Shown here: positions 1-8,018 of the stretch, one piece after another
How the letters are laid out: every line of letters begins with the position of its first letter
Numbering within the stretch: the first letter of the stretch is position 1
Source: Prevotella sp.
GTDB lineage: Bacteria > Bacteroidota > Bacteroidia > Bacteroidales > Bacteroidaceae
Direction: 5' to 3'
NCBI GenBank assembly: GCA_017467535.1
Contig: JAFUST010000001.1
Span: 1 to 38,037 of the forward strand
DNA: 38,037 nucleotides
Translations under genes and position numbers: made by a program
Notes under the pieces: model-generated
Told to the model about the DNA's origin: nothing
Seen by the model: the letters and a program-made list of their open reading frames with translations, nothing else
The model's database searches: none

Positions 1-230
1 ACGACACCATCGAGATGATGCCACTGGAGGCACAGACGGACCGACTGACACAACTGCTCGACTATAGCGAGCAGGCCCTGACGCCACAGACGCTCCGCGT
101 GTTCCAGTTGCGCTACCAGCAACGGAAGACCTACGCCGAGATTGCTGCCACACTCGGCATCAGCGAAGCCGCCGTCTATAAGCATCTCGCCCAGGCACTC
201 CAGAAAATCAAGTCTCACTTTAAACCCTAA
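1..230 (+). CDS. ECF-type RNA polymerase sigma factor, C-terminal part (5' end outside window)
   Basis: The open frame enters from the left edge (first full codon at base 3) and stops at 230, so only the last 76 or so residues are present. They form a sigma-70 region 4: a helix around LTPQTLRVFQLRY, then a helix-turn-helix in the YAEIAATLGISEAAVYKHLAQ stretch, ending in a basic tail. Region 4 contacts the -35-like promoter element. The short spacing to the next three genes on the same strand suggests an operon of sigma factor, membrane protein and exported proteins, a common ECF layout in Bacteroidota. Family assignment is firm; the regulon and subgroup cannot be read from the fragment. Confidence 0.88.
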   Translation, partial: DTIEMMPLEAQTDRLTQLLDYSEQALTPQTLRVFQLRYQQRKTYAEIAATLGISEAAVYKHLAQALQKIKSHFKP

Positions 231-234
231 GGCA

Positions 235-708
235 ATGGACAAGACAGAAAGACTCCTACGGATGATGGAACATCCAGAACAGTATAGCGACGCGCAGTGG
301 CAGGAACTGCTCAGCGACGAGGAATGCCGCGAACTCTACGAGGTCATGCGCCTCAGTGCCTCCGCCTTCGAGGCCGAAGATGCCAAGGAGAAGATTGCCA
401 ATGACATCAAGGACGAGGAATGGCAGAAGTTTGAAACTAAGTACTTCCCGCAGAAGCAGCATTCGTGGGGATGGATGCAGATAGCAGCGATGTTCGTCGG
501 TGTGCTGATGCTCAGCGGCATCGCCTTGACGGCTGTCCACGTTGCCAGTCACGGCTCCAGTGAGGAGTGCGTGGCGTATGTATATGGCGAGGAAACTACT
601 GACCGAGAAACCGTTATGGAAGAGATGAAGCGATTGATGGGAGAGATAGCCGAGGATGATCCTCAGGACAATATAGAACAACAGTTGAACGATTTATTCA
701 GTCATTAA
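235..708 (+). CDS. Single-pass membrane protein next to ECF sigma factor, possible anti-sigma factor
   Basis: 157 residues, starting at the ATG four bases after the sigma factor stop; an upstream in-frame extension to 142 would overlap the sigma gene and is unlikely. The N-terminal 80 residues are acidic and helical, one hydrophobic segment (WMQIAAMFVGVLMLSGIALTAVHV) lies near residues 80-104, and a short acidic C-terminal part would lie outside the cytoplasm. A cytoplasmic helical domain plus one membrane span directly after an ECF sigma gene fits an anti-sigma factor. No zinc-binding anti-sigma motif (HxxxCxxC) is visible, so the role is inferred from context and topology only. Confidence 0.75.
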   Translation: MDKTERLLRMMEHPEQYSDAQWQELLSDEECRELYEVMRLSASAFEAEDAKEKIANDIKDEEWQKFETKYFPQKQHSWGWMQIAAMFVGVLMLSGIALTAVHVASHGSSEECVAYVYGEETTDRETVMEEMKRLMGEIAEDDPQDNIEQQLNDLFSH

Positions 709-714
709 AGCGAT

Positions 715-1161
715 ATGAGACAGATACTGATCATCATCATGGCGTGGCTCCTGACGTTTGCCACTGCCCAAGCCCAGAGCGGACTCAACGTAGCACCTCT
801 CTTCGAGGGCAAGGTCATACCCCAGCAGCGTATGGTGGAAACACGAGTAAGGGGCAAGATGCTCTCGAAGTATCAACTCAGTTACTTCCGCAGCATCAGG
901 TTCAAGGCTGACAACAAGCAGGAAATCAATCGTGTTCACAATCTGATAGAACAGGACATAAAGGCATTTCCCGGCTTTGCCTATGCCGAGAATTACTCCA
1001 GTGAGAAGAGCCGCTCAAAAGAAACCCTCATGCTCCAACTGCCAAAGGCAGACGAGCAGAATCGTTTCCTCTGCTATAAGCGCGACAACGAGGAGATAAC
1101 GGTGATCTACATGGAAGGTGCGCTCAATTCCATCTATACATTACGAGAATTAATCAAATAA
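715..1161 (+). CDS. Small exported protein of unknown function
   Basis: 148 residues with a clear N-terminal signal peptide (MRQILIIIMAWLLTFATAQAQ), so the mature protein is probably periplasmic or outer-membrane associated. The mature part has a mixed alpha/beta look, with a charged central helix around KADNKQEINRVHNLIEQDIKAF and a C-terminal segment rich in beta residues. It starts six bases after the previous stop and precedes a barrel-like gene, so it is probably co-transcribed with the sigma factor. I do not recognise catalytic motifs. It resembles small DUF families confined to Bacteroidales, but I cannot name one with confidence. Confidence 0.75.
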   Translation: MRQILIIIMAWLLTFATAQAQSGLNVAPLFEGKVIPQQRMVETRVRGKMLSKYQLSYFRSIRFKADNKQEINRVHNLIEQDIKAFPGFAYAENYSSEKSRSKETLMLQLPKADEQNRFLCYKRDNEEITVIYMEGALNSIYTLRELIK

Positions 1162-1175
1162 AACAGTACGACGAT

Positions 1176-2060
1176 ATGAAAAAACTATTTATTCTGATGC
1201 TTTTGGCTGCATCGGCCTCAGCAGTTTCGGCAACCACAGCCGACAACGACACCCTGACCATCCTTAGTCCCAACAAGGTACGCATCGTCACAGGCGACTC
1301 CGTCCAGAAGATAAAGGTCTACGGTCGGGAGAGCGACGACAAATACACCTACGAGAGTCAAATTCTCCTGGTAGACTCCAACTACGTTAGCGAGACCAGC
1401 ATCAACAAGGACAATTGGAGTTTCGACTTTGTCAGGAAGCACAGCAAGGGCAACGGCTATCCTCTTGAAAGAAACTCAGTCAGTTCCCGTCTGGCCGTTG
1501 GCCTCTGCTATAGTGCAGGCGCCGACTTCAAGGGCCCTCAGTCCGTAGGCAGTTCTTGGGAGATCATGTGGACCATCGCAGAGATGGAGAAGTTTGCCTA
1601 TGGCAAACGGAATGGCTACTCGATTGGCTTTGGGTTAGACTGGCGAAACTTCCGCATGGATGGCCGCTCGAAGTTCCTGAAACTGGGCGATGGAACCATC
1701 ACTGAAGAAAACCTGCCTGACGGTTATGACCCCAACTTCTCGCGCATAAAAGTGTTCAGCCTGACGGTTCCTGTCATGTGGAAACATCGTGCCAAGGGCT
1801 TCACCTTCGGACTTGGCCCCGTGATCAACTTCAACACCTATGCCAGCATCAAGAATCGCTACAGGGATGCTGAAGGGCAGAAGCACAAGGAACTATACAA
1901 GAAGATTCACCAACGCCCCATCACGGTAGACATCATGGGCGAAGTGAACATCCACGACTGGTTCAGCATCTATGGCAAGTTCTCGCCCATGACCATTCTG
2001 AGTTCCACCTATGCCGACGGTGTAAACTTCCAGCCCGTATCATTCGGAGTGTATTTCTGA
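1176..2060 (+). CDS. Exported outer-membrane beta-barrel-like protein
   Basis: 294 residues with signal peptide MKKLFILMLLAASASAVSA. After about 60 residues the sequence becomes alternating hydrophobic/polar with many aromatic ends (for example RLAVGLCYSAGADFKG, YSIGFGLDWRNFRM, FTFGLGPVINFNTYAS) and closes with a strand ending in aromatic Phe (FQPVSFGVYF). This is typical of an 8-10 strand outer-membrane barrel. It is the last gene of the sigma-factor cluster and meets the AraC-fusion gene tail to tail 30 bp away. It may be a target or an envelope sensor partner of the sigma system, but that is inference. Confidence 0.78.
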   Translation: MKKLFILMLLAASASAVSATTADNDTLTILSPNKVRIVTGDSVQKIKVYGRESDDKYTYESQILLVDSNYVSETSINKDNWSFDFVRKHSKGNGYPLERNSVSSRLAVGLCYSAGADFKGPQSVGSSWEIMWTIAEMEKFAYGKRNGYSIGFGLDWRNFRMDGRSKFLKLGDGTITEENLPDGYDPNFSRIKVFSLTVPVMWKHRAKGFTFGLGPVINFNTYASIKNRYRDAEGQKHKELYKKIHQRPITVDIMGEVNIHDWFSIYGKFSPMTILSSTYADGVNFQPVSFGVYF

Positions 2061-2090
2061 TTTGCACTGCTTGCTGCCTGGCATCGGCCA

Positions 2091-3725
2091 TCACCGCTTC
2101 ATGTCGGTGGGGCTGTGGCCGAACTCCTCCTTGAAGCACTTGGTGAAGTAACTGGGGGCGGTGAAGCCTACGGCATAGGCCACCTCGGAGATGGTCTTGT
2201 CGGTGGTGAGCAGCAACTGGTAGCCGCGGTTCAGACGGGCCGTGCGCAGCAGTTCGACGGGCGACGAGTCGGTGACGGACTTCACCTTGCGGTAGAGTTG
2301 CACGCGGCTCAGGTTCATCTCTGCCGCCAGGTCCTCTACGCTCAGGTCGCTCTCCGACAGGCGCTTCTCCACCACCTCCTTGAAGCGGGTGATGAAAAGG
2401 CCGCCAACAGACTCTCCCCCGTCCCCTCCCTGTAAGGGAGGGGAGTAGTCACTTTCTCCATCTTCAGGACTATCCACTCCCCTCCCTTCAGGGAGGGGTT
2501 GGGGGAGAGTCTGCTGAGTGAGAGTCTGCTGTGTCTCCACATTCCACAGGTTGTTCACCACACGCTCTCGCTGCAGGTTCATCTTGCCGCGGTGATAGAG
2601 GTAGAAGAAGAAGATGGTGAGCAGCAGCAGGATGATGACCACCAGGGACAGGACGTTGATGATATGCTGGGTGTCCAACTGCTGCAGATAGTTGTCGGCA
2701 CGCTGGTGCAGGCGGTCCAGATAGTCTGACTGGCGGGCCATCTCCTCACTCTGCATCTGCAGCGCATGGGCGTTCTGGCGGGTGACCAGAGCCGACATGA
2801 GACGTATCTCCTTGTCGAAGGGCCGTCCGTCAAGTATGTCGACGGCCACCTGGAGCAGACGGTCGCCATGCGTGGGATAGATATAAGTGGCATCGAGGAT
2901 GGAGTCCTCCACCAGACGGATGCCCCCACCCTCGCCGGGCAGGCCGTCGATGCCGCAATAAAGTGATGAGTGCAAAGTGGAGAGTGAAGAATTTGCTGCC
3001 GCTTTTCGGGCGCCCATCGCCATGCGGTCGTTCTGGCCGAAGACGAAGTCGATGGGGCCCACATCGGTGCCCACGCTGTCCAGCCACTGGCGGGTGGCCT
3101 CGTAGCCGCTCTCCTCGGTCCAGTCGCCCTGCAGCGTGGCCACCAGACGGATGTCGGGCCAGGCCTTCAGCGCATCGGCGACGCCCAGGTGACGCTCGAT
3201 GGCGGGCGACGAGCCCTGCAGGCCCATCACCTCGAGCACCTGTCCGCGGCCCTGCAATCGCTGGGCCACATAGTCGCCCATCGTGCGGCCCATCTCGTAG
3301 TTGTCAGCACTGATGAAGGCGGTGTATTTCTCTGAACTGGTCTTACGCTCGAAGACGATGACGGGTATGCCGCTGTCGTAGGCGCGGTCGATGGCGGGCG
3401 AGATGGTCTGCACCTGATTGGGGGCCACGATGAGCAGGTCGATGCCCGTGCCCAGGAGGCTGTCTATCTGCTGCACCTGGCGCTCGTCGCTGTCGTAGGC
3501 GGCGGCAAAGCGCAGTTCCACGTCGTCCTTGTTGCAGTAGGCGCCCATGCGCAGTTCGGAGTTCTGCTTCTCGCGCCAGATGTCGGCCGAGCACTGCGAC
3601 ACGCCGATGACATACTTGGCCTGGCGCTGTGAGCACGACAGGCACAGGAGGACGACGAGCAGCACACACAGGCAGGCAGCCGGTCGTGCCGAAGAGAGAT
3701 ACGTCTGAGGATATTTCATGACCAT
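2091..3725 (-). CDS. Membrane-anchored sugar-binding/AraC hybrid regulator without kinase domain
   Basis: 544 residues. An N-terminal lipoprotein-like or signal-anchor segment (ending LLCLSCS) leads into a LacI/RbsB-type periplasmic binding domain (about residues 35-300: IGVSQCSADIWREKQN, then the IDLLIVAPNQ and IPVIVFER strands). A coiled coil (about 315-350) and one membrane span (NVLSLVVIILLLLTIFFFYL) follow, then a short linker, then an AraC-type double helix-turn-helix at the C-terminus (DLAAEMNLSRVQLYRKV and TISEVAYAVGFTAPSYFTKCF). In the usual Bacteroidota hybrid two-component proteins, histidine kinase and receiver domains sit between membrane and DNA-binding parts; here they are absent. 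The linker instead carries a 102-bp palindromic repeat in frame. It follows the GH3 gene by 19 bp, so it probably senses a sugar and controls that gene. The start may be either of two nearby ATGs (3725 or 3719). Confidence 0.9.
   Translation of the reverse strand: MVMKYPQTYLSSARPAACLCVLLVVLLCLSCSQRQAKYVIGVSQCSADIWREKQNSELRMGAYCNKDDVELRFAAAYDSDERQVQQIDSLLGTGIDLLIVAPNQVQTISPAIDRAYDSGIPVIVFERKTSSEKYTAFISADNYEMGRTMGDYVAQRLQGRGQVLEVMGLQGSSPAIERHLGVADALKAWPDIRLVATLQGDWTEESGYEATRQWLDSVGTDVGPIDFVFGQNDRMAMGARKAAANSSLSTLHSSLYCGIDGLPGEGGGIRLVEDSILDATYIYPTHGDRLLQVAVDILDGRPFDKEIRLMSALVTRQNAHALQMQSEEMARQSDYLDRLHQRADNYLQQLDTQHIINVLSLVVIILLLLTIFFFYLYHRGKMNLQRERVVNNLWNVETQQTLTQQTLPQPLPEGRGVDSPEDGESDYSPPLQGGDGGESVGGLFITRFKEVVEKRLSESDLSVEDLAAEMNLSRVQLYRKVKSVTDSSPVELLRTARLNRGYQLLLTTDKTISEVAYAVGFTAPSYFTKCFKEEFGHSPTDMKR
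2410..2511. repeat. 102-bp nested palindromic repeat inserted in-frame in the regulator gene (family P1)
   Basis: Two arms (2410-2450 and 2468-2511) are near-perfect inverted copies that begin with GACTCTCCCCC on both outer edges, and each arm is itself a hairpin (CCCTCCCTG facing AGGGAGGG). The element is exactly 34 codons long and adds a Pro/Gly-rich linker (PLPEGRG ... PPLQGGDGGE) to the host protein without breaking the frame. It has the shape of a MITE-like element and resembles the P2 palindromes near waaA in layout, though not in exact sequence. Confidence 0.85.
2962..2989. repeat. 28-bp block of four heptamers inside the regulator gene
   Basis: Four consecutive imperfect 7-bp units of the form AGTGNNN run from 2962 to 2989. 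They encode the serine-rich insert NSSLSTLHSSLY in the binding domain of the hybrid regulator. The same unit type recurs in the GH3 gene and near 12527. Confidence 0.75.
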
Positions 3726-3744
3726 TGATTCGTCGTTCTGGCCA

Positions 3745-5991
3745 TCACAAGTTTACGTTCAGCGTCTGCAGGTCCTTCTCGGCACTCGACGCGCCGACCA
3801 TCACCTCATACTGGCCAGGCACGACACGCATGGTGTTGGTCTGGGCATCCCAGGTCTCGAAGCGCTCGCGGGGCAGGCTGATCTCCACCTGCCGGCGCTC
3901 GCCGGCCTTTAGACTAACGCGGGCATAGCCGCGCAGGGTCTTCACGGGGCCTTCGGCATCGGCGGTACGGCGCAGGTAGACCTGCACGATCTCCGTTCCC
4001 TCGCGCTTGCCGGTGTTCTTCACGCTGACGGTGACTTTGCCGTCGTGGTACGACGGCTTACCGTACTTGAAGGTGGTGTAACTCAGTCCGTAGCCGAAGG
4101 GATAGAGCGGCTCGCCGTGGAAGTAGCGGTAGGTGCGGCCGGCCATGTGATAGTCTTCGAAGGGAGGCAACTGCGAGTCGTCCTTATAGAAGGTGACGGC
4201 CAGTTTGCCGCTGGGGTTGTAGTCGCCAAAGAGCACGTCGGCCAGGGCGTGACCGCCCTGCTCGCCGGCATACCAGGCCTGAACGATGGCGTCGCAGGTC
4301 TCGTTCTGCTCCTGCGTCAGGGCCACGGCCGAGCCGCTGCAGTTGACGAAGACAACCTTCTTGCCCGCCTCGTGCAGGGCCTTCAGGATGTCGCGCTGCA
4401 CCTGCGGCAGTTCTATCGACGTGCGGTCGCCATTGTCGAAGCCGGGAGCCTGCACACGGGCCTGCTCCTTCTCCAGATTGGGCGAGATGCCGCCCACGAA
4501 GATGATGGTCTCAGCCTTGCTGGCAGCCTGCAGTATCTCGCTGATGGTGTAGGTCTTCTCGCCCTTCTCCACCATCTGCAGCGTGGTGCTGCCGTCGGCA
4601 GCCTCAGTCTGACGGCCCACGGCCATCTCCTTCACAGTCATGTCGGTGATGCTGCACGCCGTGAGATAGTCCACGGGGCCCACCTTGGTCTGGATGCCCT
4701 CCAGCGGGGTCACGGTGTGAGAGGGCTGGCCGAAATAGATGCCCCACAGCATGGTGGAGTCGGCGGCATTGGGGCCCATCACCATCAGTGATGAGTGATT
4801 AGTGATGAGCGATGAGCGGAGCGGCAGCACGCCGTTGTTCTTCAGCAGCACCATCTGCTCGCAGGCCATCTGGCGGGCCAGTTGCTTGTGCGCCTTCGAG
4901 GCCACCACGCTCAGGGGAATCTGCGTCCAGCCCACCTGCTCGTCAGGATCGAAGTCGCCCAGTTCGAAGCGGCCCTTCAGCAGTCGGCGCACGCTGACGT
5001 CGACCTCGCTCTCCTTGATGTCGCCACGACGCACGGCTTGGGGCAGACTGTGGTAACTGCGTCCGCACTCCACATCGGTACCGCTGAGCACGGCCTTGGC
5101 CGAAGCGGCAGCCGAGTCGGCCGACACCTCATGGCGATTGGGCTTGTAGAAGTCGTCGATGGCTCCGCAGTCGCTCACCACCAGCCCGCGGAAGCCCCAC
5201 TCCTGGCGCAGGATCTGCTGCAGCAGACGGTTGGAGCCGCAGCAGGGGTCACCCTCGAAGCGCTGGTAGGCACACATCACCTGCTCCACCTGTCCCTCCT
5301 GCACCAGCGTCTTGAAGGCGGGCAGATAGGTCTCCCACAGGTCACGGGCAGGCAGGTCCTCTATGTTGAAACTGTGGCGCAGTTTCTCCGGGCCGCTATG
5401 CACGGCATAGTGCTTGGCACAGGCGTGCAGTTTCAGATACTTGTCGGAGCGGTGCTGGTCGAAGGCCGACTGGCCCTGCAGGCCGCGCACCACGCAGAGG
5501 CCCATCTGGGCATTCATGAACGGATCTTCGCCGTAGGTCTCCTGGCCGCGTCCCCAGCGAGGGTCGCGGAAGATGTTGATGTTGGGCGTCCAGAACGACA
5601 GGCAACTGTACTTGCCCACCTTGCCCTGCTGACGGGCCAGCATGTTCTTGGCACGGGCCTCGTCGCTGACGGCCACATAGATGCGCTCGATCAGGTCGTT
5701 GTCGAACGAGCAGGCCATACCGATGCACGAGGGGAACACAGTGGCCACGCCATTGCGCCCCACGCCGTGCAGGGCCTCGCTCCACCAGTTCCAGGCGGGG
5801 ATGCCCAGCCGGGGTATGGCCGGCGAGCCGTTCATCATCAGCCGAGACTTCTCCTCCAGCGTCAAGCGGCCCAGGAGGTCTTCCACACGCTGGTCCACTG
5901 ACAGGCTGCTGTCCTGATAGGGATACTGTTGGGCACCCACGCTCAGCGTGCCAGTAAGCATCAGACTGAGCAACAAGAATACCTTCTTCAT
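3745..5991 (-). CDS. Glycoside hydrolase family 3 enzyme (beta-xylosidase/beta-glucosidase type)
   Basis: 748 residues from the ATG at 5991; the frame can be extended to a TTG at 6000, but the ATG gives a standard signal peptide (MKKVFLLLSLMLTGTLSVGA). The GH3 N-terminal barrel shows WWSEALHGVGRNG, FPSCIGMA, DPRWGRGQETYGEDP and KHYAVHSGPE. VVSDCGAIDDF holds the catalytic aspartate nucleophile (the D of SDCGA). The second alpha/beta sandwich and a C-terminal fibronectin III-like domain (VSVKNTGKREGTEIVQVYL) follow. The WWSEALHG and SDCGAI motifs are most like beta-xylosidase-type GH3 enzymes; exact substrate is not proven. A heptamer repeat adds RSSLITNHSSL before the second domain. It is the first gene of an operon with the regulator and is probably periplasmic, releasing xylose or glucose from oligosaccharides. 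Confidence 0.93.
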   Translation of the reverse strand: MKKVFLLLSLMLTGTLSVGAQQYPYQDSSLSVDQRVEDLLGRLTLEEKSRLMMNGSPAIPRLGIPAWNWWSEALHGVGRNGVATVFPSCIGMACSFDNDLIERIYVAVSDEARAKNMLARQQGKVGKYSCLSFWTPNINIFRDPRWGRGQETYGEDPFMNAQMGLCVVRGLQGQSAFDQHRSDKYLKLHACAKHYAVHSGPEKLRHSFNIEDLPARDLWETYLPAFKTLVQEGQVEQVMCAYQRFEGDPCCGSNRLLQQILRQEWGFRGLVVSDCGAIDDFYKPNRHEVSADSAAASAKAVLSGTDVECGRSYHSLPQAVRRGDIKESEVDVSVRRLLKGRFELGDFDPDEQVGWTQIPLSVVASKAHKQLARQMACEQMVLLKNNGVLPLRSSLITNHSSLMVMGPNAADSTMLWGIYFGQPSHTVTPLEGIQTKVGPVDYLTACSITDMTVKEMAVGRQTEAADGSTTLQMVEKGEKTYTISEILQAASKAETIIFVGGISPNLEKEQARVQAPGFDNGDRTSIELPQVQRDILKALHEAGKKVVFVNCSGSAVALTQEQNETCDAIVQAWYAGEQGGHALADVLFGDYNPSGKLAVTFYKDDSQLPPFEDYHMAGRTYRYFHGEPLYPFGYGLSYTTFKYGKPSYHDGKVTVSVKNTGKREGTEIVQVYLRRTADAEGPVKTLRGYARVSLKAGERRQVEISLPRERFETWDAQTNTMRVVPGQYEVMVGASSAEKDLQTLNVNL
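4787..4814. repeat. 28-bp block of four heptamers inside the GH3 gene
   Basis: Four units of the AGTGATG type run without gap, followed by a fifth degenerate unit. On the coding strand they give the in-frame insert SSLITNHSSL at the start of the second GH3 domain, a surface position where an insertion would be tolerated. Confidence 0.78.
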
Positions 5992-6016
5992 AGTCGTCAA
6001 TTAGTTGTTTTGCCTG

Positions 6017-6024
6017 CAAAAGTA
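6017..6024 (-). promoter_or_regulatory. Bacteroidota -7 element for the GH3-regulator operon
   Basis: TACTTTTG on the minus strand matches TAnnTTTG and lies 26 bases before the GH3 ATG. No good -33 TTTG is seen at the right spacing. It is divergent from the element at 6068. Confidence 0.6.
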
Positions 6025-6036
6025 CAAAATAAATAT

Positions 6037-6064
6037 GAATAAGCATTACGAATTGTGAATTATT
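6037..6064. repeat. Degenerate heptamer block in the divergent promoter region
   Basis: The 28 bases can be read as four 7-bp units similar to those in the coding genes (GAATAAG, CATTACG, AATTGTG, AATTATT). They sit exactly between two divergent promoters. The similarity is weaker than in the coding blocks. Confidence 0.4.
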
Positions 6065-6067
6065 TCG

Positions 6068-6075
6068 TACCTTTG
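6068..6075 (+). promoter_or_regulatory. Bacteroidota -7 element before the M15 pseudogene
   Basis: TACCTTTG matches the TAnnTTTG consensus 33 bases before the ATG of the broken peptidase gene, so the remnant may still be transcribed. Confidence 0.6.
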
Positions 6076-6108
6076 CAGACAGATTTTTTCCAGAACCGAT
6101 ATACAACC

Positions 6109-6524
6109 ATGCGACTATGGATGCTTGCCGCCCTCTTTATTTGCGGCATACAGGCCCTGCAGGCTCGCCCAGGGAATGACGGCACGACGTCTACGGTGCC
6201 GATGACGAGACGCAGATGCGCCACAACAACTCGTCGGCCTTCTGCTACCGCCCCGTCTCCGGCAGTAAGACGCTGTCGAAGCATGCCCGCGGACTGGCCG
6301 TCGACATCAACCCGTTCTACAATCCCTACTACAAGGACCGCCCTGACGGCACCCGCTACGTGCAGCCCGCCACCGCCGTAATATACTGCGACCGCACGAA
6401 GACCTTCCCCTACAAGATCACCCGCGGCGACCTCTGCCACCGCCTCTTCACCGAGGCCGGCTTCAGGTGGGGCGGCGACTGGCGCTCCTGCAAGGACTAT
6501 CAGCACTTTGAGTTTGTTGAGTAA
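6109..6524 (+). pseudogene. M15 family peptidase (D-Ala carboxypeptidase-like), internally deleted and frameshifted
   Basis: The ATG at 6109 opens a signal peptide (MRLWMLAALFICGIQALQA), but this frame soon loses meaning. From about 6180, in another frame and just after a TGA at 6177, comes a clear M15 C-terminal half: VYGADDETQMRHNNSSAF, then SKHARGLAVDINP with the HxxGxAxD zinc-site pattern, and GDLCHRLF ... DYQHFEF with the second zinc histidine. Family members have roughly 80-100 more residues between signal peptide and this point, so an internal deletion joined the two parts out of frame. The original enzyme would trim peptidoglycan stem peptides in the periplasm. As it stands it is very probably non-functional. 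Confidence 0.8.
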
Positions 6525-6602
6525 TAGTAAGCATTCGTAGAAATGAGCCGTTCTGCAAATGCTTATGGTAATGACGGAAATTTCTTTCCTTACTTAAGAA
6601 TC

Positions 6603-6680
6603 GCCGACCCATCACGGGCCGGCGACTTTCGTTTTCTTTTTGGCCTCGGCCTACTCTCACGAGCGGGGAAGGCCTGATGT
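6603..6680. repeat. 78-bp direct repeat, left copy
   Basis: This stretch is almost identical (about two differences) to 7891-7968, and the two copies bracket the DUF1016 gene. It contains a GCCGACCC/GGGCCGGC stem-loop followed by a T-rich run, and a second stem GGCCT ... AGGCC. The first part could act as an intrinsic terminator on the plus strand. A short ATTAACAATT follows both copies. Confidence 0.85.
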
Positions 6681-6763
6681 ATTATTTTATTAACAATTGG
6701 AAACCTTACTTTAAATAATGTGTAAAAACGCTATTCAAACGCGTCTTTCTCACAAAAAAACTA

Positions 6764-6771
6764 TACCTTTG
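6764..6771 (+). promoter_or_regulatory. Bacteroidota -7 element before the DUF1016 gene
   Basis: TACCTTTG fits TAnnTTTG and lies 22 bases before the ATG at 6794, between the left direct repeat and the gene. The -33 element is not obvious. Confidence 0.55.
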
Positions 6772-6793
6772 TACCACATAACAAAAGAAATAC

Positions 6794-7872
6794 ATGATAG
6801 AGAATCCTAATGAGTTAACTCAAGAACTGCGCAGTGCAGTTAAAATCATCAAGACAGCAATTCTTCAAAGTCAGGCTCGTGCCGCAAGAATGATAAGCGG
6901 CTCCCAGTTGTCTTTATATTTTGGCGTGGGGCTCTATGTATCGGCCAATTCACGCGAAGGAACTTGGGGCACAGGAGCCATCAAATCCATCAGTGAACAG
7001 TTACAAAGAGAGTTGCCTGGTTTACGTGGATTCTCTGAGGAGAGTATCAAGAAGATGCGCACGTTTGCAGAATTTTGGGCTCAATACATAAATCGGTCGC
7101 CGTTGGCGACCGAATTAATCGGGACGAATTTCTGGGTATCAGTTTCTCGCACCACATGGAGATTCTACACAAGACGAGGAACATACAGGAGGTCTTGTAC
7201 TGCATTCATGAAGCCGTTATACACCAATGGGATAAATATACATTACGTGATGTGCTCAAAGCCGGCATACCTCAGCCAAATCACACTGCCCCCAACAACT
7301 TTATGCAGACCATGCCTACGCCCAGGACTGCAATAAAAGCCATCCGTATGTTTAAGGACGAGTACCTGCTGGACTACATCAACGTGGAAGATATCGATGC
7401 TGAGGAAGAAGGCGATGTGGACGAGTCGGTTGTTGAGCAACGCATTGTTCAGAACATAAAGCGTTTCATTATGACACTCGGGCGCGACTTCGCTTTTGTC
7501 GGCAATCAGTACCACTTGGAAATCTTTGGCGAGGAGATGAAGAGCGACCTTCTGTTTTTCAATCGTGAGTTGAATGCTCTGGTGGCTATCGAACTGAAGA
7601 AAGGGAAGTTCAAACCAGCCTATTTGGGGCAACTATACGCCTATATGCAAGTGCTCGACGATAAGGTGCGTAAGCCCCACGAAAACCCCTGTATCGGTAT
7701 CGTGCTGTGCAGAAGTGCCAATCAGGCTTATGCAGAATATGCTGTTCGCGACTACAACAAGCCAATGGGAGTATCGACCTACAAGACACTTGCCGATATG
7801 CCCACACCGATGCAGCAAATCCTGCCTGATATAGAAGAGTTGAAGAAACTTATGGATGATGAACGAGAATAA
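6794..7872 (+). pseudogene. DUF1016 (YhcG-type) PD-(D/E)XK nuclease, frameshifted
   Basis: Two overlapping frames together make one complete DUF1016 protein of about 360 residues. The first (from 6794) gives the N-terminal winged-helix-like DUF1016 part, with SQLSLYFGVGLYVS and SIKKMRTFAEFWAQY. The second carries on with NRDEFLGISFSHHMEIL and the C-terminal nuclease: FVGNQYHLEI, DLLFFNRELNALVAIELKKGKF (the D ... ELK catalytic pattern) and GQLYAYMQVLDD. The switch lies around 7110-7125 and one extra base there would restore the frame, so a one-base deletion or an assembly error explains it. No canonical slippery site is seen. The family is found beside restriction systems and mobile elements; here the gene stands alone between direct repeats, which suggests an inserted cassette. 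Confidence 0.85.
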
Positions 7873-7890
7873 CCTACCAACAAATAAGCC

Positions 7891-7968
7891 GCCGACCCAT
7901 CACGGGCCGGCGACTTTCGTTTTCTTTTTGGCCTCGGCCTACTCTCACGAGCGGGGGAGGCCTAATGT
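7891..7968. repeat. 78-bp direct repeat, right copy
   Basis: Near-identical partner of 6603-6680, placed just after the DUF1016 stop. The GCCGACCC/GGGCCGGC hairpin with the T-rich tail can serve as a terminator for the gene. Same orientation as the left copy. Confidence 0.85.
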
Positions 7969-8018
7969 GTCTTAAATTAACAATTAAAAAGCGAACTTCC
8001 TTTTACAGAAGTCGTCGT

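Noticed and set aside
4045-5901. Long plus-strand frames opposite the GH3 gene
   Set aside because: They are shadows of a GC-rich gene with clear family motifs on the other strand, and have no promoter or domain features.
6603-7968. Insertion sequence around the DUF1016 gene
   Set aside because: No transposase, and the bordering repeats are direct, not inverted.
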